From Oceanospirillaceae bacterium (GTDB taxonomy: Bacteria; Pseudomonadota; Gammaproteobacteria; Pseudomonadales; Oceanobacteraceae): a stretch of DNA of 34,466 nucleotides. The notes under the pieces were generated by a model. It did no database searches, had not been told where the DNA came from, and saw nothing but the letters and a program-made list of their open reading frames with translations. The stretch's first letter is position 1; every line of letters begins with the position of its first letter. Below, piece after piece: positions 7,814 through 16,847 of this stretch. Location: the NCBI GenBank assembly GCA_002724925.1, contig PBQA01000009.1, positions 1 to 34,466 on the forward strand, given 5' to 3'. The position numbers and the translations under genes were made by a program.

Positions 7814-9364
7814 ATGAGCCAGCAGAATCGCCTGGTTATTTTCGACACTACAATGCGTGACGGCGAGCAAAGCCCGGGCGCATCAATGACCAAAGAAGAA
7901 AAAGTCCGCATCGGTAAAGCGCTCGAAAAAATGCGCGTCGATGTTATGGAGGCAGGTTTCGCAGCTGCCAGCCCCGGAGACTTTGCGGCTATTGAGGCCG
8001 TTGCCTCTGCTGTGCGCGAGAGCACTGTATGCAGTCTTGCACGAGCGGTTGATCGTGATATTGAACAAGCGGCTGCAGCGTTGAAAAATGCAGAGCGTGC
8101 TCGTATTCATACCTTCATTGCGACTTCACCTATCCATATGCAGTACAAGCTGCGTATGGAGCCAAATGCCGTTATTGATCAAGCAGTGCGAGCGGTAAAG
8201 AAAGCACGTGGATTGGTTGAAGACGTCGAATTTTCTTGTGAAGACGCGGGCCGCTCAGAAATCGATTTTCTATGCCGTATTATCGAAGCAGCTATTGATG
8301 CTGGTGCCAGCACGATTAACATCCCTGATACCGTTGGCTATGCGATTCCAGAAGAGTTCGGAAATACTATTCGAACACTGATTGAGCGTATCCCTAACGC
8401 GGATAAGGCGATTTTCTCTGTACACTGCCACAACGACCTGGGTCTGGCGGTAGCCAACTCTCTCGCCGCAGTGACTAATGGTGCTCGTCAGGTTGAGTGT
8501 ACGATTAATGGTCTGGGGGAACGCGCCGGTAATGCCTCTCTTGAAGAAGTGGTCATGGCAACCCGCACCCGCCAGGATCTGTTCAACATCGAGACCGGTA
8601 TTGATACAACTCATATCGTGCCGACGTCGCGGCTCGTTTCGAGCATCACGGGTTTCCCTGTTCAGCCGAATAAAGCAATTGTGGGTGCCAATGCCTTTGC
8701 TCACGAATCCGGTATCCACCAGGATGGTGTTCTTAAGCACCGCGAGACCTATGAGATCATGAAGGCAGAAGACGTAGGCTGGGGTGCGAACCGCATGGTG
8801 ATGGGCAAGCACTCGGGACGTGCCGCCTTCCGCAGTCGTTTGCAGGAGCTGGGAGTTACGTTTGAGACGGACGCAGCTTTGAATGACGCTTTTGCTCGCT
8901 TCAAGGATCTTGCTGATAAGAAGCATGAGATCTTCGATGAAGACCTGCAGGCACTGGTCACAGAAAGCCGCTCGGCCTCTCTGCCTGATGTCTATAGTCT
9001 GGTATCGCTTGAGAGTCACTCGGCTACCGGTGAAACGCCTGTGAGTGAAATCGTCATCAGCAAAGATGGCACCGAGCATCGCAGTAAAGCGGAAGGTAGC
9101 GGCCCTGTGGATGCAGCTCTGCGTGCTATTGAAGATGTCGCTAAGTCCGGCGCTAATCTCTTGCTGTACTCGGTGAATGCGATTACGGAAGGCACTGACT
9201 CTCAGGGTGAGGTGACTGTGCGTCTTGAAAAGGCGGGCCGTATTGTCAACGGCAGCGGTGCGGATACCGACATTGTTGTCGCATCAGCAAAGGCGTACAT
9301 CCATGCACTGAATCTTCTGGTCAGCACTAACGATCGTACGCACCCTCAGAACGACGGCGTTTAA
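7814..9364 (+). CDS. leuA: 2-isopropylmalate synthase
   Basis: 516 aa. It condenses acetyl-CoA with 2-ketoisovalerate to 2-isopropylmalate, the committed step of leucine synthesis, in the cytoplasm. The TIM-barrel signature DTTMRDGEQ starts at residue 11. The metal-binding HCHND is at about residues 204-208. [14 protein letters not shown] follows, then GIHQDGVLK and the C-terminal LeuA regulatory domain (about 390-516) used for leucine feedback. The length matches the E. coli-type enzyme (about 523 aa). GGAG lies 6 nt before the ATG. It is separated from other leu genes; downstream, holD and rimI follow with very short gaps. A stem-loop sits just upstream, but no leucine-rich leader peptide is convincing. 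Confidence 0.95.
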   Translation: MSQQNRLVIFDTTMRDGEQSPGASMTKEEKVRIGKALEKMRVDVMEAGFAAASPGDFAAIEAVASAVRESTVCSLARAVDRDIEQAAAALKNAERARIHTFIATSPIHMQYKLRMEPNAVIDQAVRAVKKARGLVEDVEFSCEDAGRSEIDFLCRIIEAAIDAGASTINIPDTVGYAIPEEFGNTIRTLIERIPNADKAIFSVHCHNDLGLAVANSLAAVTNGARQVECTINGLGERAGNASLEEVVMATRTRQDLFNIETGIDTTHIVPTSRLVSSITGFPVQPNKAIVGANAFAHESGIHQDGVLKHRETYEIMKAEDVGWGANRMVMGKHSGRAAFRSRLQELGVTFETDAALNDAFARFKDLADKKHEIFDEDLQALVTESRSASLPDVYSLVSLESHSATGETPVSEIVISKDGTEHRSKAEGSGPVDAALRAIEDVAKSGANLLLYSVNAITEGTDSQGEVTVRLEKAGRIVNGSGADTDIVVASAKAYIHALNLLVSTNDRTHPQNDGV

Positions 9365-9370
9365 CGGCGT

Positions 9371-10117
9371 ATGTTAGAGCAGCGTCGGGTCGATTATCTC
9401 AAGTCGATGGGCATCACAGTGTGGCTGCCCAGACGAGAGCTGCCTCATGCCCCAGCGTCTCGCTGGATGGCCGAGGACTCGCCATCTGAGCGACATGAGC
9501 ATATTCATATTGAGTCGACGCATGATCATGCCCGCCCGGTAGCCGCAGCAGATTTGTTGCGGGCGGGGCAGCCTATGCCAGCTCACCCTGAGGTGGCAGA
9601 GGAAATCGTTAAAGAAACGCCTTCAGAGCCTGTTAAGCCTGCAGCGCCGGTCAGTACGGATTTAGCACCGCCGGCTGAGGATACCGTCGTTGCTTCTGTT
9701 GGTGAGCCGCCAAGGTTCGCGCTGGAGTTTATGCAGCTGAGTGGCTCAGGGATCTGGGTTGTCGATGCCAACATACCGCTGGAGCAGGTGGCCCCTTTTG
9801 CTGGCAGAGTGTTAGCAGCGTTTGGCATGAAGCCCTCGGTTGTACCTCAGCCAGTCTCTTTTCGTTGGCCATTTATCGAGTCCCGCCACCAGGATCAGAG
9901 TGAAGCTGTTGCCGTGCAGGCACTGAGGGCCCAATGGCAGTATTTCAGCAGTCAGGGTGCCGGCTACGTTATCACCGTAGGCGCTAACGCACAGAGCTGG
10001 ATGAATAAAATAGACGTTAAAGAGCACTTCCATATAGCGGACCTCGAGGCATTAATGTCGTCGGCGTCCGCCAAGCGTGCTTTATGGCTCTCATTGCATG
10101 GTCTGGCGGAACGGTAG
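9371..10117 (+). CDS. holD: DNA polymerase III psi subunit-like protein
   Basis: 248 aa. The N-terminus (QRRVDYLKSMGITVWLPRR) resembles the start of E. coli HolD (RRDWQLQQLGITQWSLRR), the segment by which psi binds the clamp-loader collar. The C-terminus (SSASAKRALWLSLHG) resembles its closing ALW helix. Position supports the call, since holD precedes rimI in E. coli and here rimI begins at the base after the stop. The protein is much longer than E. coli psi (about 137 aa). The extra length is mostly a Pro/Ala/Glu-rich linker, roughly residues 40-115. Its expected role is to link the clamp loader to chi and SSB. It begins 6 nt after leuA with only a weak ribosome site, suggesting translational coupling. 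Confidence 0.7.
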   Translation: MLEQRRVDYLKSMGITVWLPRRELPHAPASRWMAEDSPSERHEHIHIESTHDHARPVAAADLLRAGQPMPAHPEVAEEIVKETPSEPVKPAAPVSTDLAPPAEDTVVASVGEPPRFALEFMQLSGSGIWVVDANIPLEQVAPFAGRVLAAFGMKPSVVPQPVSFRWPFIESRHQDQSEAVAVQALRAQWQYFSSQGAGYVITVGANAQSWMNKIDVKEHFHIADLEALMSSASAKRALWLSLHGLAER

Positions 10118-10570
10118 ATGCCTATGAGTGATATCCGCGCGGGAGGCATCGAAGACCTCGAAACGGTTATGGCAATTGAGCAGGCAGCTCATCAGTATCC
10201 GTGGTCTGAAAAAATCATGACGCGCTACCTGCGCAAGCCAGATTCTGTCTGGGTACTCGAAGTTGCCGGCGAGCATACGGCTCATGCGGTGATCTCTGCC
10301 GTAGCCGATGAAGCGGAATTATTGATGATCAGTGTTCGTCCCGAGATGCAGGGGCGGGGGTATGGCAAAGCATTGCTTGGTCGTGTCAGCCAATGGTTGC
10401 AGATGAAAGGAATAATGTCTTTCTTTCTCGAGGTTCGTGAATCAAATGCAAGCGCAATCGGTCTGTACGAGTCGCTTGGATTTAACGAAGTTGGCAGGCG
10501 CCCCGGTTATTATCCTCATCCCGATGGCCGTGAAGACGCTCTGATTTATTCGCTGGAGCTTTGTGATTAA
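10118..10570 (+). CDS. rimI: [Ribosomal protein bS18]-alanine N-acetyltransferase
   Basis: 150 aa, a single GNAT domain. It transfers acetyl from acetyl-CoA to the N-terminal alanine of ribosomal protein S18. The acetyl-CoA loop QGRGYG is at residues 78-83. The RimI-specific LEVRESNASAIGLYESLGF follows, with Glu105 and Tyr117 matching the catalytic Glu/Tyr of Salmonella RimI, and then GRRPGYYP and GREDALI. The start is ATG 10118, directly after the holD stop; ATG 10124 is a possible alternative. The stop overlaps the next start (TAATG). Confidence 0.93.
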   Translation: MPMSDIRAGGIEDLETVMAIEQAAHQYPWSEKIMTRYLRKPDSVWVLEVAGEHTAHAVISAVADEAELLMISVRPEMQGRGYGKALLGRVSQWLQMKGIMSFFLEVRESNASAIGLYESLGFNEVGRRPGYYPHPDGREDALIYSLELCD

Positions 10571-11226
10571 TGGTCTCTGAACTCAGTAGTCATACTGCGT
10601 TACTAGTTTCCTGGCTGATATCAGCCGCCCTTCTTTTTTATACGTTCAAAACTATCAACTGGGCGGCATTCTCGCGCCACTCAGGTGTACAACATTTCTT
10701 TCTCGGAAGCTTGCTGGTCGTATCCGGATTCTGGTTTATGCGGGCGGGAGTTCGTCCGGGACTCGATTTCCATATTATTGCCGCAACGGCGCTGACGCTC
10801 CTGATGGGCTGGCGTCTGGCCTTACTGAATATGGCTCTGGTGCTGGTTGTTATGGTGTTCTTGGGTGTCATTGAGCCAGAAGCCTGGGCGCTCTCTTTTT
10901 TGCTGGGGGCTGCAATTCCAATACTGGCGGCTTACCAGTTTTTTCTTCATGTCTATCAACGTATGCCTCATAACCCCTTTATTTATATTCTGGTGGCAGG
11001 CTTCCTGAATGCTGGGTTTACTCAGGTTGTATACGCTTGTTCTGTTTCCGGCTGGTTCTGGCTTGAAGGTATTTATACTCTGGAGCAGATCTGGCGGGAC
11101 TACCTGAGAATGCTTCCGTTAATGATGTTTCCGGAAGGGATAACAAACGGTATGTTTATCGCAGGGATGGTGAGCTTCCACCCCCGCTGGCTGAGCACCT
11201 TTGATGAAGATTCGTATTTTAATTAG
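10570..11226 (+). CDS. CbiM-like (ECF-type) integral membrane protein, COG3235-like
   Basis: 218 aa with about six hydrophobic segments. The C-terminal MMFPEGITNGMFIAGMV and HPRWLSTFDED look like the COG3235/ECF permease-like family (distant CbiM relatives, often annotated as energy-coupling factor ABC transporter permease). It lacks the N-terminal histidines of true CbiM as far as I can see, and no ATPase or EcfT partner is encoded nearby. Substrate and even transport activity are therefore unknown. The ATG overlaps the rimI stop. It ends tail-to-tail with the response regulator gene, only 9 nt away, with no terminator between. Confidence 0.7.
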   Translation: MVSELSSHTALLVSWLISAALLFYTFKTINWAAFSRHSGVQHFFLGSLLVVSGFWFMRAGVRPGLDFHIIAATALTLLMGWRLALLNMALVLVVMVFLGVIEPEAWALSFLLGAAIPILAAYQFFLHVYQRMPHNPFIYILVAGFLNAGFTQVVYACSVSGWFWLEGIYTLEQIWRDYLRMLPLMMFPEGITNGMFIAGMVSFHPRWLSTFDEDSYFN

Positions 11227-11235
11227 TGAGCTTCA

Positions 11236-11748
11236 TTAACGGGGAGCATACTTTTGCAGCTTTCGTTGCAGAGTCCGGCGGTGCATATTTAAGGCCCTTG
11301 CTGTCGCTGAAATATTCCCATCGTTTTCGTTCAGTACTCGTTGAATGTGTTCCCACTCCATCCTGTCGACGCTCATTACTTCAGCTTGCTGCTGATCCAC
11401 AGACTTACCTTCGAAGGTCGAAATAAGATCCTGCAATGTTGCAGGCTTGTGCAGATAGTTGTCGGCACCGCGTTTGACCGCTTCTACAGCGGTAGGAATG
11501 CTGGCATAACCTGTAAGTACGATAATAGAAGCTTCAGGCCAGCGCTGTTTTATCGGAGAAATAAGATCGAGACCAGAGCTGTGCTCAAGGCGCAGGTCAA
11601 GAATAATTCGCTGCGGAGAATCTTCAACGTCTCCCAGTTCTTCCGGACTGCGGATGAAGGTGGCTATTGCGCCACTTCTTTCAAGGCTACGACAAAGTAC
11701 ACGACCGAAATGTTCGTCATCATCAATGATCAGGTAACGTAACGTCAT
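11236..11748 (-). CDS. RegA/PrrA/RoxR-type response regulator
   Basis: 170 aa. The receiver domain (about 1-115) carries the acidic pocket IIDDDE, the phosphorylated Asp51 (IILDLRL), Thr79 (LTGYAS) and Lys101 (YLHKPA). The C-terminal Fis-type helix-turn-helix ISATARALNMHRRTLQRKL (about 146-164) is characteristic of the RegA/ActR/RoxR family, which controls respiratory and redox genes. Its ATG overlaps the kinase stop by 4 nt (ATGA), so the two are translated together. Targets cannot be read from this window; cytochrome oxidase genes are typical in relatives. Confidence 0.93.
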   Translation of the reverse strand: MTLRYLIIDDDEHFGRVLCRSLERSGAIATFIRSPEELGDVEDSPQRIILDLRLEHSSGLDLISPIKQRWPEASIIVLTGYASIPTAVEAVKRGADNYLHKPATLQDLISTFEGKSVDQQQAEVMSVDRMEWEHIQRVLNENDGNISATARALNMHRRTLQRKLQKYAPR

Positions 11749-12950
11749 GCGCTTTGTCTCCGCGAGGCTATGGGCAGTTTCAAGTGGCTCAGGCTGCCGC
11801 CCGAATTCAGAGCTTTTAAGTGAATGCTGCCACCAAACTGCTCAATGCTGGCGTTGCTCAGATAAAGTCCGATGCCCATGCCATGTTCTTTCTGGCTTGC
11901 GAATACGGCCTCTTCGCTGATGTGACTGGCTGCTTCCGGGTCAGGCTGAATAATATCCAGCTCCCAGAAGTCAGAAGTTACTCGGGAGCGCAGCTGTACA
12001 GGTTTCTGTCCGGCTTCTGCGGCGTTATCCAGAAGGTTCAGTAATGCCTGGTCCAGAAGTGGCGAGGCGGGGATGATAGCTGATGCTTTGCAATCAAGCT
12101 CATCCCATAAAGCATGCGGTTTACTCAAACGCCAGCGATGGAGTTGGCGCATCAGCCACTCCTCAGCATCGTGTTCTGAATGGGCGCTACTTTGTCGGCC
12201 CGCCATCGCCAGCTGCTGAAGCGAATGTCGGCACCGCTCTACCTGCTGGCGCATGACAGAAATATCTTCATCGCTAACCTCGTGCTCGGTGGCTTCGTCG
12301 AGCAGCATATCGAGGGTCATCAGAGGCGTGCCCATTTCATGGGCGGTGCCTGCTGCGAGCGTAGCGATACCAATGAGTTGCTCGTTCTTGAGCTGTCGCT
12401 CCCGGAGAGACTGGATCTCAACAACATGCCGTTGTCGATCACGTACCAGTGCGGGCAGAAACGCAGCGATAATGAGTGTACTGAGAACAAAGGTCAGCCA
12501 CATGCCACCAAGGTGCCAGTCAAACAAAGAGCCTTTGCCATCCATGCCCATCGCCAGCGGTGTATACCACTGCGTCAGTACGCTGTAATCCAGAATCAGT
12601 GTGCCGGCCACTATAAGTGCGCGATACCGGTTAAGGCTGTACGCTGAGACAACCATTAACACCAGAAAGTACGAGATCACAGGGTTTGTCGCCCCTCCAC
12701 TGAAAAACAGCAGTGCCGTCATCAGCTGGGTTTCCGCGACAATATTGAGTAGCAGAGCATCCTGCCCCATTCGTCTCGAAGCCTGCCAGAATGGCAGGGC
12801 GATCAGTGGGATATAACCTGCGAGCACCCACCAGATGATAGGCGGCAGATTAAAGCCCACGAATGCAAGCCAGAATAGCAGTACGAGCCAGATCAGAGCG
12901 ACCGAAAACCTGAGCAGGCCGAGGCGAGTGAGCGTATTACCAAAATTCAA
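11745..12950 (-). CDS. RegB/PrrB/RoxS-type redox sensor histidine kinase
   Basis: 401 aa. Six membrane segments fill about residues 10-170, with the quinone-associated motif GGATNP at 85-90 in a periplasm-near loop. The H-box is AAGTAHEMGTPL with phospho-acceptor His204. Cys240 in QQVERCRH occupies the region of the redox-active cysteine of Rhodobacter RegB (assigned by local context). The N-box (LLNLLDNAAEAG, Asn309) and G-box (GMGIGLYLSNASIEQFGG) are intact. The start is TTG 12950, with GGGG about 10 nt upstream; no in-frame ATG or GTG is seen near it. It heads a two-gene unit with the overlapping regulator and is divergent from argS. Confidence 0.92.
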   Translation of the reverse strand: MNFGNTLTRLGLLRFSVALIWLVLLFWLAFVGFNLPPIIWWVLAGYIPLIALPFWQASRRMGQDALLLNIVAETQLMTALLFFSGGATNPVISYFLVLMVVSAYSLNRYRALIVAGTLILDYSVLTQWYTPLAMGMDGKGSLFDWHLGGMWLTFVLSTLIIAAFLPALVRDRQRHVVEIQSLRERQLKNEQLIGIATLAAGTAHEMGTPLMTLDMLLDEATEHEVSDEDISVMRQQVERCRHSLQQLAMAGRQSSAHSEHDAEEWLMRQLHRWRLSKPHALWDELDCKASAIIPASPLLDQALLNLLDNAAEAGQKPVQLRSRVTSDFWELDIIQPDPEAASHISEEAVFASQKEHGMGIGLYLSNASIEQFGGSIHLKALNSGGSLSHLKLPIASRRQSA

Positions 12951-13340
12951 TCCGATGACCCCTGACTTCCGGACAAAGTGGCATTTTCATTGAATTTACA
13001 GCATACCACTTACAGGAGGAGTATTCTGAAAATAGGTCATGACCTGAGTCATTCCTGCGCTTCATCAACGTCTCTATGGCGAGAACAGCGCGCAGCAATT
13101 GTCCGCCGGAGAGCTGTTGCGAAATATGCACAAGTATCGCGTATCCCGAGTGATGTCGGAGGCAACTATTGATGGCGAAGCGCCAGGGTTTTCGGGATTG
13201 TATGGCGTTTCGTTCCTGACGGTTCTCTGATACAGCGTAACGTCGGGACTCGGGCGTTGTTGTGTGCTTCAACCTTGGCGTTAATTTTGCGATAATCCGC
13301 CCCCTTCTGAATAACACACTTCTCCGGGCCGGATCTCTAT
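12951..13340. other. Divergent intergenic region between the RegB-like gene and argS
   Basis: About 390 bp. Short open frames exist on both strands (for example 13099-13230 on plus), but none has a good ribosome site or a recognisable product. It must hold the promoters of both flanking genes. The best argS candidate is TTCAAC (13268-13273), a 17-bp spacer and GATAAT (13291-13296). Confidence 0.4.
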
Positions 13341-15026
13341 ATGAAACCTCAGATTGCCGAGTTACTTAGTGCCGCTGTCAGCGTTCTGAAAGAACAGAAT
13401 GTACTTCCAGCAGACCTCGAACCGCGAATTCAGGTCGATAATACCCGCGATAAAGCACACGGTGATCTGGCAACGAACCTGGCGATGATGCTGGCAAAGC
13501 CTGCTGGTAAGAATCCACGTGAACTCGCTCAGCTGGTGGTCGACGCTCTGCCAGAAAGTAGCCTCGTCGAGAAGACCGAAATTGCAGGCCCAGGGTTTAT
13601 CAACTTCTATCTGAGTGATGAGTCTACGTCGTCACTGGTCAAAGCTGTTCTGGATCAGAAAAACGAATATGGTCGCTCTGATGTTGGCCAAGGCAAAAAG
13701 GTGCAGGTCGAATTTGTGTCGGCCAACCCGACCGGTCCTTTGCATATTGGCCATGGCCGTGGAGCCGCCGTCGGTGATTGCCTGTGTCGCCTCCTCGAAG
13801 CGACAGGCTGGGACGTCACCCGTGAGTTTTACTACAACGATGCAGGCCAGCAGATTAATAACCTTGCTTTGTCGGTTCAGGCGCGGTGTAAGGGCCTGAC
13901 CCCTGACGATGCAAGCTGGCCAGAAGACGGCTACCGCGGCGAGTACATCATTGATCTCGCCGAGAGCTTTATGCGTGGTGACACCGTATCGTCTGAAGAT
14001 CAGAGCTTCACAGGCACCAAAGACGCTGAGGACCTCGAAGGTATTCGTCACTTTGCAGTCGCTTATCTGCGCAACGAGCAGGATCTTGATCTCAAGGCAT
14101 TCGGTGTCGATTTTGACGTCTACTTCCTTGAATCCTCGCTCTACACCGAAGGTAAGGTTGAAGAAGCCGTTCAGACACTGATTAAAAATGGTTACACCTA
14201 CGAAGACGGAGGCGCTCTCTGGTTGCGCACCACTGACTTTGGCGATGATAAAGACCGTGTCATGCGTAAAACAGACGGTGGCTATACCTACTTCGTTCCG
14301 GATGTCGCCTACCACCTGAACAAATGGCAGCGTGGTTTTACTCTCGTAATCAACGAACAGGGTGCTGATCACCACTCAACCATTACCCGTGTGCGTGCAG
14401 GTTTGCAGGCGCTGAACGCCGGTATTCCAGAAGGCTGGCCGGGTTATGTACTGCACCAGATGGTGACCGTAATGCGTGGCGGTGAAGAAGTTAAGATCTC
14501 CAAGCGTGCGGGAAGCTACGTTACTCTGCGTGACTTGATCGACGAAGTCGGTCGCGACGCCACCCGTTACTTCCTTGCAGCCCGTAAGGCCGATGGACAG
14601 CTCACCTTTGATATCGACCTGGCGCGCTCTCAGTCGTCAGACAACCCTGTGTATTACGTTCAGTATGCGCATGCGCGGGTATGTTCGATTTTCCGTAAAC
14701 TGGCAGAAGCAGGTCAGAGCTGGGATGCTGAAACGGGCCTTGCTGCTTTGGGCGCGCTGACGCTTGAAACTGAAAAAGAAATGATGGTTAAGGTCGGTCG
14801 TTTCCCTGAAATCGTTCGCCGCGCCGCCGATGCCAGCGAACCTCATCAGATTGCTAACTTCCTGAGAGAACTGGCGGGTGATTTCCATACCTGGTACAAC
14901 TCAGAAAAAACCCTGGTAGAGGATGCCGACCTGCGTAACGCGCGCCTGGCTCTGGCTGAGTCTGTGCGTCAGGTTCTGCATAACGGCCTGTATCTTTTGG
15001 GCGTCAGTGCACCGGAAGAGATGTAA
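13341..15026 (+). CDS. argS: Arginyl-tRNA synthetase
   Basis: 561 aa class I synthetase that charges tRNA-Arg. The N-terminal ArgS additional domain (about 1-85) precedes the catalytic core. The HIGH motif is HIGHG at 135-139, within [20 protein letters not shown]. The KMSKS counterpart is KISKRAG near residue 385. The C-terminal DALR anticodon-binding domain is present ([12 protein letters not shown] onward). The length is usual for the bacterial enzyme. The ATG at 13341 comes after a GGGCCGGATC stretch. A SPOR-domain gene follows, an argS-SPOR order also found in pseudomonads. Confidence 0.96.
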   Translation: MKPQIAELLSAAVSVLKEQNVLPADLEPRIQVDNTRDKAHGDLATNLAMMLAKPAGKNPRELAQLVVDALPESSLVEKTEIAGPGFINFYLSDESTSSLVKAVLDQKNEYGRSDVGQGKKVQVEFVSANPTGPLHIGHGRGAAVGDCLCRLLEATGWDVTREFYYNDAGQQINNLALSVQARCKGLTPDDASWPEDGYRGEYIIDLAESFMRGDTVSSEDQSFTGTKDAEDLEGIRHFAVAYLRNEQDLDLKAFGVDFDVYFLESSLYTEGKVEEAVQTLIKNGYTYEDGGALWLRTTDFGDDKDRVMRKTDGGYTYFVPDVAYHLNKWQRGFTLVINEQGADHHSTITRVRAGLQALNAGIPEGWPGYVLHQMVTVMRGGEEVKISKRAGSYVTLRDLIDEVGRDATRYFLAARKADGQLTFDIDLARSQSSDNPVYYVQYAHARVCSIFRKLAEAGQSWDAETGLAALGALTLETEKEMMVKVGRFPEIVRRAADASEPHQIANFLRELAGDFHTWYNSEKTLVEDADLRNARLALAESVRQVLHNGLYLLGVSAPEEM

Positions 15027-15091
15027 TCGGTCACAGTAATACTGAAAGAGTATGGTAGTGTGATCGCGAACGTATTTCTCTGGGTAAGTTG

Positions 15092-15634
15092 ATGTCTGAT
15101 AACAGCTCTAAAGTACCGGCCTGGGTGTGGGTAACCACACCCGCTATCGCTATTGGTTTTGTCGGTTTTATTTTTTATCTCTCGACGATTCCGGCGGGCG
15201 ACGAGCTCGAAGCCGTTCGCGGTGATGCACGTAAAGTACTTGAAGAAAGCGCGGCGAAAGCCCGCGAAGATGCGGCAAAAATTGAGAGTAAGGTGAAACC
15301 TTCTTATGATTTTTACCGCCTGCTGGAAAAGCAGACCGTTGAAGTCCCAGACGTTGAAGAGTACAAATCGACGCCTAAGGATGCCGCAGCCAAGTATGAG
15401 TATCGTCTTCAGGCTGGCTCTTTCCGCTCAGACAGTGATGCGGACCGGATGCGAGCAGAGCTGATTCTTGAGGGCTTACCTGCCTACCTCGAAAGCAGTG
15501 CAGTCAACGGTTCGACATGGCACCGGGTATTTGTCGGGCCGTATACCGACCGCTCCAAACTTAATAAAGCGCAGGACATCCTCGTCAGCCGCAACGTCAG
15601 CCCACTCGTGCTGAAACAGAAAGTCAGCGACTGA
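15092..15634 (+). CDS. SPOR-domain membrane protein (FtsN-like)
   Basis: 180 aa from ATG 15092; the TTG just before is in frame but unlikely. A short cytoplasmic N-terminus is followed by one membrane segment (roughly residues 10-32), then an Ala/Glu/Lys-rich helical linker. The C-terminal SPOR domain (about 104-180) has YRLQAGSFRSDSDADRMRAE and WHRVFVGPYTDR, typical of binding to denuded septal peptidoglycan. The architecture and the position behind argS fit FtsN-like division proteins. Whether it is the essential FtsN or a paralogue cannot be told. Confidence 0.85.
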   Translation: MSDNSSKVPAWVWVTTPAIAIGFVGFIFYLSTIPAGDELEAVRGDARKVLEESAAKAREDAAKIESKVKPSYDFYRLLEKQTVEVPDVEEYKSTPKDAAAKYEYRLQAGSFRSDSDADRMRAELILEGLPAYLESSAVNGSTWHRVFVGPYTDRSKLNKAQDILVSRNVSPLVLKQKVSD

Positions 15635-15715
15635 GATCAATTACAAGCTGGCTTTGCCTTGCCGGGCTCACCGGGCTGTGTAACATTGAATACACCGCCC
15701 TCACAGGAGTCGCTC

Positions 15716-16582
15716 ATGGCATTGGAAACCCACACTCACTTCTACAGTGTTGAGACACCAGAAGGTCGCAAACAGCTGGCATTCCAGATGTGGCAGCGGT
15801 CTGCCTCTGCGACAGCCCCGGTTCTTATCTGTGTGCACGGCCTCACCCGTAATCGCCATGATTTTGACGAAATAGCGTCTGCGCTCGCATCACACTATCG
15901 CGTGGTTACGGTCGACATGATCGGTCGCGGCGACAGTGACTGGCTGAGTGACCCCAGTCACTATGGGTATCCGCTTTACATCAGCTTAATGCAGCAGCTG
16001 ATGACTCATCTGGCAGACATCACCGGCGAAGACCGTTTCGATTGGCTTGGCACCTCTATGGGAGGGCTGATCGGAATGATGATCGCGGCCAGTCCGGCGA
16101 CTCAGATAGACCGGCTGGTACTCAATGATATCGGCCCCGAAATCCCTGTGGCAGGACTGAAAAGACTGGCGGATTATGTCGGGCAAGCGCCTGCCTTCTC
16201 GTCTTTGGGAGAGGTGGAAGATTATCTACGGGTCATTGCTGCCGGGTTTGGCCAGTTGAGCGATGCTCAGTGGCGTACCATGGCGACTCACGCTGCGCGA
16301 AAGGACGAATCAGGCAACTGGCGGCTGACGTACGACCCGGCGATCAGTAATGCGTTTGATGGTCTTAGCGAGGATATTGACCTTACCGGTATCTGGAAGC
16401 TTGTATCCTGTCCGGTCTTGGTGATCCGGGGAGAGCAATCAGACCTGCTGACGGAAGAGGGCTTGGTGCGGATGTGCGAACGCAAAAACACCTACCATGT
16501 AACTATCCCTGACGCAGGTCACGCGCCGGCGCTGCTGTCGGGCGAAGAGATCTCGACAGTGCGCGATTTTTTGACGACGTAA
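15716..16582 (+). CDS. Alpha/beta hydrolase
   Basis: 288 aa from ATG 15716, chosen because CAGGAG lies 6 nt upstream; the frame is open further 5' but lacks a ribosome site. Alpha/beta-hydrolase features are clear: the oxyanion segment HGLTRN, the nucleophile elbow GTSMGG (Ser114), Asp243 in GEQSDLL and His269 in DAGHAP complete a Ser-Asp-His triad. There is no signal peptide, so it is cytoplasmic. The substrate is unknown; esterase or C-C hydrolase activity is possible. It stands alone between the SPOR gene and a DUF4382 lipoprotein gene on the other strand. Confidence 0.85.
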   Translation: MALETHTHFYSVETPEGRKQLAFQMWQRSASATAPVLICVHGLTRNRHDFDEIASALASHYRVVTVDMIGRGDSDWLSDPSHYGYPLYISLMQQLMTHLADITGEDRFDWLGTSMGGLIGMMIAASPATQIDRLVLNDIGPEIPVAGLKRLADYVGQAPAFSSLGEVEDYLRVIAAGFGQLSDAQWRTMATHAARKDESGNWRLTYDPAISNAFDGLSEDIDLTGIWKLVSCPVLVIRGEQSDLLTEEGLVRMCERKNTYHVTIPDAGHAPALLSGEEISTVRDFLTT

Positions 16583-16690
16583 CCGAATGTAAGGCTCGCA
16601 AACAACAAAAAGCCACAGACGGTTTCTGGAAGAATTAGCGCTCATGGTTCTTACTATAAACAGTCGTTCATGGTTTCAGGGTTGCGGGCA

Positions 16691-16792
16691 ATGGAAGAAA
16701 CAGAACTCAGCCAACCGGCGTTTTTACATGTTCATATTATCGGTGCGTTCGTGTCAGCCAGCATACTCATGCTGGTGATGTTAGTGGGCTGA
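16691..16792 (+). CDS. Possible 33-aa single-membrane-segment microprotein
   Basis: A short frame encodes MEETELSQPAFLHVHIIGAF followed by a hydrophobic stretch to LVMLVG and a stop: an acidic N-terminus and one strongly hydrophobic helix. An in-frame ATG at 16670 would add 7 residues. The ribosome site is poor and nothing is recognised, so this is only a candidate. It lies alone in a 265-bp gap between convergent genes. Confidence 0.3.
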   Translation: MEETELSQPAFLHVHIIGAFVSASILMLVMLVG

Positions 16793-16847
16793 AAAGGGGA
16801 GGGGGTAGCGGCACCTCCTTGTGCCATAGCTTGCGCCGAAACGCTTA

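Noticed and set aside
7758-7817. Leucine leader peptide for leuA
   Set aside because: Only three leucines, no run of leucine codons, no ribosome site and no alternative terminator. It is kept as a weak observation, not annotated as a gene.
8270-9079. Long antisense open frame (269 codons) inside leuA
   Set aside because: It lies wholly opposite conserved LeuA sequence and has no recognisable domain or ribosome site.
13099-13230. Short plus-strand frame upstream of argS (43 aa from TTG, 34 aa from ATG)
   Set aside because: The composition is protein-like, but there is no ribosome site and no recognised family, and it overlaps the promoter region.
12937-13317. Minus-strand frame of 126 codons overlapping the kinase start
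   Set aside because: It overlaps the kinase gene in another frame and reads like random sequence rich in Arg and Ser.
13632-14375. Long antisense open frame (247 codons) inside argS
   Set aside because: It is opposite conserved ArgS sequence and shows no protein-like motifs.
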